In this document: one piece after another, positions 55,701-64,000 of the stretch
Layout: each line of letters opens with the position of its first letter
How positions within the stretch are numbered: position 1 is the first letter of the stretch
Assembly (NCBI RefSeq): GCF_031143425.1
Contig: NC_090439.1
Location: 355,502,027-355,566,026, forward strand
Direction of reading: 5' to 3'
DNA length: 64,000 nucleotides
Origin: Pleurodeles waltl
Taxonomy: Eukaryota > Chordata > Amphibia > Caudata > Salamandridae
Position numbers and translations under genes: made by a program
The notes under the pieces: generated by a model
Databases searched by the model: none
Told to the model about the DNA's origin: nothing
The model's input: the letters and a program-made list of their open reading frames with translations, nothing else

Positions 55701-58072
55701 AGAGCTGGATTTTGCCAACAGAGCGCTGTCCCCCTATCATGCTTCAGGATGAAATCCTTGATCTGCCAATATTTGAAGAAGTACTGACTGGGCAGTCTGA
55801 ATCTGCATTGGAGATATGCAAATGCAGAGTTCCTTGTTAAAGAGGTCATCCAGCTGAACAACTCCTGCCCTTTCCCATACCCTACAAACACCATCATGAA
55901 ATATAGCAGGGAAAATAGATGACCTCCAAAGAAGGGTATATTTGTCATACTCGATGACCCCTATTTTTGCCAGATGCTCTTTCCAAATTTTGAAGGCTGT
56001 AATGATCGTTTTAAATTGTAACTTTATTATAATAGCTCCATTCAGGATTCTAAGCAAAACACCCCTTGGCCTCTTCAACCAAGGTCAATTCGTGAATTGA
56101 TGGTACCTTCACAATGTTCTGCCACCAGCTCACCACTATCTGTAAAGAAAATCACCATATGTTGTAGATGAGATGCCTATTAGTACTATCTAAAATTCGC
56201 ACATCCCAACCCACCTCTTCTTCTGGGGAGGACCAAAAACCTTAGGGAGTGCCGCACTCTTTTAAAGCGCCACAAAGTTAGAGTAGGTTGCTTCAATCTT
56301 TTTAAGCCAGTGCATTTCTAACTGTAGTGGTATTGCCCTAAATAAGTAAGCCACATAATTTTTACTTCATTACACCTACCACTAGACAGATGTAGGTTGC
56401 TTATTCTAGCTAGAAAGTACCTAATTTTGGTCAGAATTGGTGCATAGTTAATGTCAGTAATCCTATCCGTTTCTGCTGTAATATTCATTCCTAAATATGT
56501 TGCAAGTTCCACGTGCCTATTTTCTTTTAATGCAATACCCTTTGTGCAAACTAGCCATAATCTTCCTTTTATTGCGGCGATAGCCTGAAAAAGCCTCAAA
56601 TACTTAAGTCTCCTTCTCAATTTCCCTCAAAGCATTTGCTGGGACTAGGGTAAACACTGCAATGCCATCTGCGTAAGTCAAAATCCCCTGTGTCCTCACT
56701 GGCGTTATTAAAGCATTGCCCATTAAACAGTTCATGAAGGGATATATATATATATTTATATATATATATATATACATATATACATATGTGTGTGTGTGTG
56801 TGTGTGTTTTTTTTATATAAAGAAGGGGGGAGATCATGACCATAATTTCATCGGACTGTTCTCCCCCCACCCTCATTGTCCCTCATCAGTTGGAATCTGG
56901 CCATTGGCTTGCAGTATAGTGCTCTTACAGCTCTGGCCAGACCGAACCCCTTGCATTTAAGGACTTCCCATAAGTATTCCCATGACACTCTATCGAAGGC
57001 TTTCTCCTCATTAAGCGGGATCATAGCCACTGGTGCCTCCATTACCTCTGCTACATCAAATATGGTAATTTCTCGTCTTAAGTGGGTTGTCGTACCTCTT
57101 CTGGGAATCAACCCATGCTGCCAAGGGGACACCAGTTTGGCATGATCCTGCCCATGCAGAGTGCCAAGATGTTTTAATATAATTTGGCATCACTGTTAAT
57201 TAGGGATATTGGCCTATATAAGCTGGGGTTCAAAGGAGGTTTTTCCTTCTTCAAAAGACCACAATATTGGTGCAGCCCCATGAGATGGGTGGAACCCCAC
57301 CACTCCTCTGCACACCCAGAAAGATATGTCATATCTTTGGCCAATTCCTGGAAAAAAAAAGTTCTGTAGAGTTCCGTGGGATTTTTATCAGGCCCAGCAG
57401 TTTTACCCGGTGCCAATGAAAATAGTGCTATTTTGATTACATTTATAGTAAACACACTATGTAGTAATACACTATCTTCCATTCCCAGCCTTGCTATTAT
57501 TCCTTTTTCTGGGAAGGCCTTCATCCGATCTATTGAGGGCGCCACATCTTCTAGATAACGTTCTTGATAGTAATTCTTAAATACTTTCGCAATAGTCACG
57601 GTGTGCTAACCCGGGTCCCCTGCCTATCTAAAACGGCTTCTATACCACTGTTTGATTCCAACTGCTGTGTAAGAAGGGCCAGTAGTCTTTGCACACTTTC
57701 CCCAGAGTTAATCATGTCCTTAACCACAATCCTTCTCAGTTGAAGTTCCTGATCCTGTTTCTCCATGGTCAATACCATATGTTGCCTTTCGAGCTCTGAG
57801 TTACATTAGCCCGCTGTCTTTGAGTATCTTACCCCGAAGCTTATGGTCTCCCCTTTGATACCTGTCTTTAGCAAATCACACACTACCCTCTTGGCTGCAC
57901 TGTTCCTATTAATAACCAGAAACTCAGCCATCCATCCCCTCATATGCTCACTGTAGCTACTATTCAAGAGTAACTTTCTAGCAAAATACCAGCATTGTGA
58001 TGCCCTATCTGTCCTTCTGTCCTCAAACTCCAGAATCAATGGGTCGTGATGTGACTCTTGGGAACCTCTTAA
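55700..58072 (-). pseudogene. L1-like LINE reverse transcriptase
   Basis: Minus-strand blocks in order from the right: HHDPLILEFEDRRTDRASQC (end of the endonuclease, about 58045-57990), FSLAPGKTAGPDKNPTELYR (57430-57370), NPSLYRPISLINSDAKLY, then SPWQHGLIPRRGTTTHLRRE and PLNEEKAFDRVSWEYLWEVL (motif A, 57132-56960). The active-site box reads ILTYADGIAVFTL (56680-56640; usual FADD/YADD). After it come VELATYLGMNITAETDRITD and NYAPILTKIRYFLARISNLH (56520-56350). These match L1/Tx1-group RT motifs. Frames are broken in several places, and a (TA)n/(TG)n run at 56745-56808 interrupts the RT. The endonuclease N-terminal half lies beyond element 2 at 62403. Confidence 0.8.
56745..56815. repeat. (TA)n/(TG)n microsatellite
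   Basis: TATATATATA then TGTGTGTGTG and a T-run, expanded inside the L1-like RT pseudogene. Confidence 0.95.
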
Positions 58073-59019
58073 CCCCTTCCCCCCCCTCAGGTGCCAGTGC
58101 TTTTTTTTGGCTATTTGGGGCAGTTCACGCTTAGGCCCTCATTACTTTTTGTCCCCATAAGCTACCCACGCCAAATTTGTGTCAGTTTTTTCCAACATCC
58201 TAGGGATTCTAGCGGTACTTAGAGTTTGAGGGTTCCCCTGAAGGAGACCAAGAAATTAGCCAAAATACAGCAAACATTATTTTTTTTTAAATGGGAAAAA
58301 GGGCTGCAGAAGAAAGCTTGTGGTTTTTCCCCTGAAAATGGCATCAACAAAGGGTTTGCGGTGCTAAAATCACCATCTTCCCAGCTTTCAGGACCTGGCA
58401 GACTCTAATCAGAAAACCCCTTTTTTAAAACACAATTTAGGCATTTTACTGGGACATACCCCATTTTTACTTTTTTTTGTGTGCTTTCAGCCTCCTTCCA
58501 GTTAGTGACAGAAATGGGTGTGAAACCAATGCTGGATACCGGGCAGCTAATCATTTCTGAAAAATAGAAAAATTCTGAATTCAGCAAGGGGTCATTTGTG
58601 TAGATCCTTCAAGGTTTTCCTGCAGAAAATAACAGCTGAAATAAAATAACATTGAAATTGAGGTGAAAAAAACCAGCCATTTCTCTCTACGTTTTACTCT
58701 AGGTACCAAGAGCCAATAAATGAGGTGCACCATGCAATGGGTTTCCATTGTATATTGGGTATATAGCAATTTATTTGGTAAAATATAGAGAGTCAAAAAT
58801 AGTTATCAAGGAAACATTTGTATTTCCAAAATGGGCACAAGATAAGGTGTTGAGAAGCAGTGGTTATTTGCACATCTCTGAATTCCGGTGTCCCCATACT
58901 AGCATGTGAATTACAGGGCATTTCTCAAACAGACATCTTTTTTACACACACTCTTAAATTTGGAAGGAAAAAATATAGAGAAAGACAAGGGGCAATAACA
59001 CTTGTTCTCCTATTCTGTG
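58073..59019. repeat. left-end region of element 2
   Basis: Homologous to 8313-9383 of element 1: it shares GGGGCAGTTCACGCTTAGGC, GAAAATGGCATCAACAAAGG, AATTCAGCAAGGGGTCATTT and GGCACAAGATAAGGTGTTGA in order. It lacks one ~70-base portion found in element 1 (around 8960-9060). Confidence 0.7.
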
Positions 59020-59980
59020 TTCTCCCAAGTCTCCCGATAAACATGGTACCTCACTTGTGTGGGTAGGCCTAATGTTTACAATAGGATACGCAACATGGAC
59101 ACATTACATTTTTACATTGAAATCTGACATGTTTTTTGCAAAGTCCCTACCTGTGGATTTTGGCCTCTAGCTCATCCGGCACCTAGGAAAACCTACCAAA
59201 CTTGTGCATTTTTTAAAACTAGACACCTAGAGGAATCTAGAATGGGGTGACTTGTGGGGCTCTCACCAGGTTCTGTTACATAGAATCCTTTGCAAACCTC
59301 AATTAGGCAAAAAGACCCACTTTTTCCTCACATTTCGGTGACAGAAAGTTCAGGAATCTGAGAGAAGCCACAAATGTCCTCCCCCTAGCATTCCCCAAAG
59401 ACTCCCGATGAAAGTGGTACCTCACTTGTGTGGGTAGGCGTAGTGCCCACAATAGGAAATGCAACATGGATACATCACATTTTCCCAAAGAAAACTGACC
59501 TGTTTTTTGCAAAGTGCCTAGCTGTGGATTTTGGCCTCTAGCTCATCCAGCATCTAGGAAAACCTACCAAACTTGTGCATTTTTGAAAACCCAGGGAAAT
59601 CCAGAATGGGATGACTTGTGGGGCTCTCACCAGGTTATGTTACCTAGAATCCTTTGCAAACCTCACAATTTGGCAAAACAAAAACACTTTTTCTTCACAT
59701 TTCGGTGATGGAAAGTTCTGAAATCTAAGAGGAGCCACAATTCCCTTCCACCCAGCATTCCCCCAATAACAATGGTACTTCACTTGTGTGGGTAGACCCA
59801 GTGCCCGCTTTAGGAAATGCGCCAAAACACAATGTGGACACATCAAAATGATCTATGACAAAACTACCTGTTTTTGCAGGGGGGGCACCTGTGTTTTTGG
59901 TTCCGGGTGCAGCGATCATCTAGGGAAACTTACCCAACCCAGACATTTTTTAAAACTAGACACCCGAAGGAGTTCAGGGA
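59020..59980. repeat. three diverged units of the 383-bp satellite family
   Basis: Units start at about 59020 (GTTCTCCCAAGTCTCCCGAT), 59391 (ATTCCCCAAAGACTCCCGAT) and 59757 (ATTCCCCCAATAACAATGG), a spacing of about 366-371 bp. They are clearly related to the 383-bp unit of element 1: TACCTCACTTG(T)GTGGGTAGG, TGGCCTCTAGCTCA, CCAGGTTCTGTTAC. The third unit is cut short near 59980, where the transposase relic begins. Confidence 0.85.
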
Positions 59981-59986
59981 GCATTG

Positions 59987-60640
59987 TCAACAAAATGCAG
60001 AATCTGAAGAAGAAACAAATACCGATTTACTAGTCATGGTTGCAGGAAATATAGCCGTTTCCCTCAAGGGACTAGTAGACCAGTAAGAAGCCAGTGATGG
60101 CTTCCTTATCAAACCCATGAACATTTTAAACTCGTACAGATTTGTGGGAATCCACTGGGTAGCTCTAGACTGAGGCCTAAGTCTGGCAGCATTGTCCCTC
60201 AAATAGTGCTCCGCATACAAATTGGTCTGCTCAACAGTCTCTTCCAAAAATACATTGTCCATAAACAACTGAAAGCGATTGACAAGCAAAACGTTTTCTG
60301 TATTCACTCTACATCCTGGGAGACCAGTAAAGGCAGGCAACTGTGGATGCTGCATGTTTGGGGCAACCAAGGTGTCCGGTCTTCCAATGGGAAACCTTTC
60401 GGCCCCAGGCTGCTGCACTATGTCACATCAGAGTTCTCCTCTAAAACAGGCCCTTCATATGCACTGAGAGCGGCTTCCTCATCAGAAGATTCCTCTTCGG
60501 ACAGAAAATTCTCTGCCAGAATCTCTCACTTCCTCCTCTGCCTCAGATGCAAAGTCACTCTCCTAATCATGATCAGAAGACTACTCAAAAAGCATACCAA
60601 CAACCTGCTGAGCGGTCACTATGCGGCCAGCCATGATCCT
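59987..60640 (-). pseudogene. piggyBac-type transposase, broken N-terminal part
   Basis: Minus-strand reading starts at an ATG near 60634 with MAGRIVTAQQVVGMLFE, then stops, and carries an acidic segment (ASEAEEEVRDSGREFS). From 60418 an open frame has LPAFTGLPGCRVNTE, FQLFMDNVFLEETVEQTNLY and LYEFKMFMGLIRKP. The VEQTNLYA(E) block and the 'F-G-x-PG' start are characteristic of the DDE_Tnp_1_7 (piggyBac/PGBD) fold. The catalytic Asp residues and the Cys-rich C-terminus are missing; the sequence ends at the satellite junction near 59987. At least two in-frame stops lie before 60480. Transposase of this family cuts at TTAA, which agrees with the element ends. Confidence 0.8.
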
Positions 60641-61155
60641 TTCTAACTTTCTAAGAAGTGTAACTTGACAAATGCCCGAACAACAACCAGCACTGTTTAA
60701 AATAAGTAATAAACACATTGTGGCTTTATCACAAAGAGTTATGTACTCAAAAACTATACCACTAACTTGCCTGAAAAAGCTAGACTCGCCAGTAACTACT
60801 CTGCACAGACACAGCAATCATCAGTGATATCCCACTATAAAGAAAAGAAAATTAGACATAAGACAACACAAATATAATTGTGCACAAATCTATGGACAAT
60901 TTCACAAACAATCCTGCATTTAGTACACCACCTACAAACATGTCATTCATGCATAGGGAACAATACTCTTTTGGAAATTTTTTTTTTTTCTTACCTAAAA
61001 CATGCAACTACTCAAACTGCAGGTCAACTGCTGCCAAAACTGCAAGGAGCCACAGCAAAGCTTTGAACTAGAACAAAAAAGAGAAATAAACTGTTATAAT
61101 CACAAATGCAAACACTTCACCAGTTGACAAATACTCCGCCACCAAACATTTCGAA
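60641..61155. other. AT-rich part of element 2 upstream of the transposase relic
   Basis: No gene is seen. By position this would contain the promoter and 5' UTR of the transposase, but I see no TATA or initiator that I can defend. Confidence 0.35.
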
Positions 61156-61159
61156 ATTT

Positions 61160-62030
61160 TCCATGGTGTCTAATGGTTTCTGCCCCACTTGGGGGCATAT
61201 GGGCCTACAAAAAAAGAGGCCAATCTTCCCCAAGGGGGGAAGAAATGACCAACACTTGCCCAAGGGGCCTCTCCCCCACAAAAAATAAAACTTAAAAAAA
61301 TTCCCTGGTGTCTTGGTGGCTTCTGCCCCCCCTTGGGGGCAGGTGGCCTAAAATAATTAGGCCGATCTGCCCCCAAGTGGGGCGGAAATGGCCATCAGTA
61401 ATGTGCTCCATTGGGGGAGCGACCCTTGCCAAAGGGGCTGCCCCCCACACAAAACGCACACAAAACTAACACACAAGATCCCTGATGCCTAAGTGGATTC
61501 TGCCCCCCCCCCTGCCCCCACCAATTGGGGGCACATGGGCCTAAAAAAAACCAAAATAGGCCGATCTGTCCCCAAAGGGGTGGGGGGGCAGAAATGGCCA
61601 ACAGTTCTGTGCGACTCTTGCCAAAGGGTGTGCCATCCAACACACACAAAAAAAACAAAGAAAAAAAAATCCCTGGCATCAGTGTGGCTTCTGCCCCCCT
61701 TGGGGGCAGATGGGCCTAAAAATAATAGGCCGATCTGCCCCCAAGTGGGGCAGAAATGGCGCACCACAATATGGCCTCCTAAGGGGAGCGACCCTTGCTC
61801 AAGGGGTCCCCCCCAACAAACAAAAAACACACAAACAACAATCCCTGGTATCTAGTGAGTTTTGACCCCCCCCCTTGAGAAAATGGTCGATCCAGCCCCG
61901 CGGGGGCCGAAACATAGAAAAATATTTTGCCCCCAGGGTAGCGACCCTTGCCGAAGGGGTCGCTGCCCTTAGATAAAAAAATAACAAATCCCTGGTGTCT
62001 AGTGGGTTTTGACACCCCCGTGGGGTAGTC
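61160..62030. repeat. hairpin-rich repeats of the 361-bp family in element 2
   Basis: Units recur about every 150-190 bp with TTCTGCCCC(C)CTTGGGGGCA, then GGCCGATCTGCCCCCAAG, and GGGGAGCGACCCTTGC...AAGGGGTC blocks, as in 15678-18655. They are more diverged and shorter than in element 1. No coding content. Confidence 0.82.
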
Positions 62031-62047
62031 CGCGATGGAATCCATTC

Positions 62048-62368
62048 AAAACAGGCACAGCGGGAAAGGAAAAACACTTTCCTTTTCCCCTGTGTCTGTT
62101 TTGCCCCCCCAATTCCCCTCCCCAGGAGAAGGAATCACCGTTAGAAGGTTCTCTCTTCAAACCCGCTTGAAGCAAATGGCTTCTTATGCATCCTTGGCAG
62201 CATATGATGACGTCGGCACGTTATGAGCGCGCTGATGTAATCAGATGGCCGAGGGGGGAATGGGGTGGGATGGGGGTGGAAGGGGAAGCAATTCCCCTTT
62301 CATCCCTGCCTGGTGGGTATGGGTTAAAAGGCCCACGAGGGGAGCTCTAGTTTTCTCCCCCGTGGGCC
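62048..62368. repeat. hairpin cluster at the right end of element 2
   Basis: Hairpins at 62048-62102 (arms AAAACAGGCACAG and GGGAAAGGAAA), about 62278-62302 (GGAAGGGGAA / TTCCCCTTTC) and 62330-62368 (arms GGCCCACG / CGTGGGCC). Its position beside the right terminus matches the longer chain in element 1, but the hairpin sequences differ. Confidence 0.7.
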
Positions 62369-62402
62369 GGGTGTAGGACGAGCTGGGCACCAGAGGGGTT
62401 AA

Positions 62403-63080
62403 TACCTGCTTTACTAAAGAAGGCTGTTGAAACTAAGAAATAGTATAGTTGCACATATTTCTTACACCAATGGGAAATATATGTTTAGCGTGGGATCATG
62501 AGCTTTAAGCCTAGCCCAGACATCGACCAGCCTGTGATCCTCCAGCAACTGACTGATAGCCCTATATACTCAGGGCTCCTTCTGGGATAAGATTACTAGC
62601 TTCAGTATGAATGTTCAAATTTCCCAAAACTACTAAAGGAGTTGGCCATGAAGCTAGTGTGACTCCCAAACTGTTTTTAACTGCTGCTATATCTATATTG
62701 TAACTGTAGGTAGAACATATAGCCAAGCTTGCCTCATCCTCCTCCCCTACCAATTTGACATTCTACAATAACCTATCTGCCTAGCTTACCCACCAAAGAC
62801 TGACTTGACGACTGGCAGATCGCTTCTGGCCAGAATAGTCACCCCTCACAAATCAAATCCCTGTGACATACAAGCCAAAAGAGAATATCCCCTAATCTCT
62901 AACCAGGCCTTCTTGTCCCATGGTACATGTGTCTCCTGTTCACAATTAATATCGGCCTTAAAAGTTCTAAAAGCGTCAGCGACATGCTGTCTTTTGAACC
63001 TTTGATTCAGCCCATACATATAGATATTTTCTTAGCTTGCATCAATAAACATTTTGACAGAACCATTGAACCACCAGATT
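62403..63080 (-). pseudogene. L1-like LINE endonuclease, N-terminal part
   Basis: Minus-strand reading has WPTPLVVLGNLNIHTEASNL at about 62650-62590 (the GDFN box as GNLN), then LEDHRLVDVWARLKAHDPTL (62545-62490), typical of L1/Tx1 endonucleases ('LVDVWRxxxPxxxxYT'). The domain is completed by 58072-57990 across element 2 (ending SHHDPLIL); stops lie between the two parts. Upstream of this the sequence is not recognisable. Confidence 0.65.
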
Positions 63081-64000
63081 TGTTGTGCTACCTTACGGCC
63101 CGTTGATTCATAACAATCGGAAATACTGTTTTGACACTACGATCACAATCACTTGTCTAATATTATTGCTCCATTTTTTAAAATTTATTGGACAGCCTCC
63201 TCACCCCCTTCCCCATCCACCCCCTTTGTCCTCCACTCCACCTAGCTCCCCCTGTCCTCCCTGACTCACCGTTCTTCCCCCCACACCCTACCCACCCAAG
63301 TGAAGCTTTCGGACCAGTCTTGGTCTGGTTGATGGTATGTGCGCCCTCTCCGCTTGCTTGGGCCAAATCTCACAGATAACAATTTGCTTGGCTACTTTTT
63401 GGCACTAACAAGACCAGATAGCCCAAATTGCACAACAAATAGAAAACTGAATAAGAAAAAAGGAAAAAGAGAGGAAAAAACATGGACAGAAATCCAACTG
63501 GTAGGTGAATGCCAACCCCCTCTCAGTCATCTGAGCAATCATATCTCCTTAATCCCTGGCAGCTGCACCCATGCTCTTTTACAAGTCATTTTAACATTCC
63601 AGTTGTGCCAGCCTTCAGATTATTTCACCCAGAAATTGTTTAGCCCTAACCTCCAAACCAAAGCCCTTAGTCTAATAATTTCTAATAATTGTGAGCTTTG
63701 CAGGGTTTATGGAATGGCTTGATCAGCTGTCTCAGCCTCCAGCGCTTGTCGATCGTGGCATGATAAACATCAGATCTAGTAAAGAATGTGCAGTCGTCAG
63801 CACTCAGTTTAGCATCTGGTCAGGCCTTCTCAAACACAGCCTGTCGTAGGAGAAAGTTTCCAAAAAAGACCAAAATTGCTCTGGGTTTCTCTGTGCCATG
63901 CTCCAATTGCTTTCTTGTTAATGGAAATCATTGTACCCTCTTTATTTCCCATTCCCAGTTACAGCCCGTGAGATCTGGGAAGGCTTTCTGAAATAGATTT
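63081..64000. other. no gene recognised; probable 5' part of the L1-like LINE
   Basis: A C-rich run at 63190-63300 (G-rich on the minus strand) and short frames. In the LINE orientation this is where a 5' UTR or ORF1 would lie, but no motif supports it. Confidence 0.3.

Larger units (their letters stand above)
58073..62398. mobile_element. element 2: 4.3 kb piggyBac-like element with satellites and transposase relic
   Basis: Flanked by TTAA (58069-58072 and 62399-62402). Left end CCCCTTCCCCCCCCTCAGG, right end inverted CCCCTCTGGTGCCCAG. Internal order: left region 58073-59019, three diverged units of the 383-bp family (59020-59980), piggyBac transposase relic on the minus strand (about 59987-60640), an AT-rich part, the 361-bp-family repeats (61160-62030), then hairpins (62048-62368). 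The plan matches element 1, apart from the relic and the smaller arrays. It sits in an L1-like LINE endonuclease/RT reading region. Likely an old, inactive, semi-complete copy. Confidence 0.8.

Overview
The window is eukaryotic, vertebrate-type DNA made mostly of transposons in layers. Its high load of DIRS-like elements, L2/CR1, L1-like and Penelope retroelements, plus very long introns, points to a large-genome amphibian, most likely a salamander or newt. That identification is inference. The only host gene I can support is FBXO15 on the + strand. Two exons are visible (25426-25530, F-box; 39064-39306). Both sit between AG and GT splice sites, are multiples of three long, and share the same splice phase. 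They join across a 13.5 kb intron. No further exon was found up to 64000, so the next intron would be at least 24.7 kb. There are no bacterial operons, CRISPR arrays, rRNA or tRNA genes. Layout: 0.6-2.0 kb is a decayed minus-strand Ty3/Gypsy pol (zinc knuckle, protease, RT). 3.2-3.8 kb is a short tandem repeat split by a cluster of palindromes. About 6.7-8.3 kb plus 19.1-22.8 kb is one minus-strand APE-type LINE. It is split by a 10.8 kb element flanked by TTAA at 8313-19085. That element holds about 16 copies of a 383-bp satellite, then a hairpin-rich ~361-bp satellite with a 722-bp dimer, then a chain of at least nine different hairpins. 25-39 kb is FBXO15 with intronic repeats, including a Penelope GIY-YIG remnant and an L2 endonuclease remnant. 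36.4-37.9 and 40.8-42.3 kb are L2-type RT remnants. 43.3-43.6 kb is a tyrosine-recombinase remnant. 44.9-55.2 kb is a decayed Ngaro/DIRS-type element with a nearly complete DIRS element (45.51-52.75 kb) inserted in it. The DIRS left terminal repeat is itself interrupted by a 615-bp DNA element made almost wholly of hairpins. 55.7-58.07 and 62.4-about 63 kb is an L1-like LINE on the minus strand, split by a second TTAA-flanked element (58073-62398). The two TTAA-flanked elements are relatives. Both begin CCCCTT, share a ~1 kb left end, carry the same two satellite families in the same order, and end in hairpins. The second still holds the broken 5' part of a piggyBac-type transposase between the satellites, which identifies the family. 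The first has no transposase and a greatly expanded satellite. This family of satellite- and hairpin-carrying piggyBac-like elements, and the separate 615-bp hairpin element, are the most unusual things in the window. Nearly every transposon gene here carries stops or frameshifts, so they are fossils. The exceptions are structural: termini, target duplications and palindromes are well preserved.
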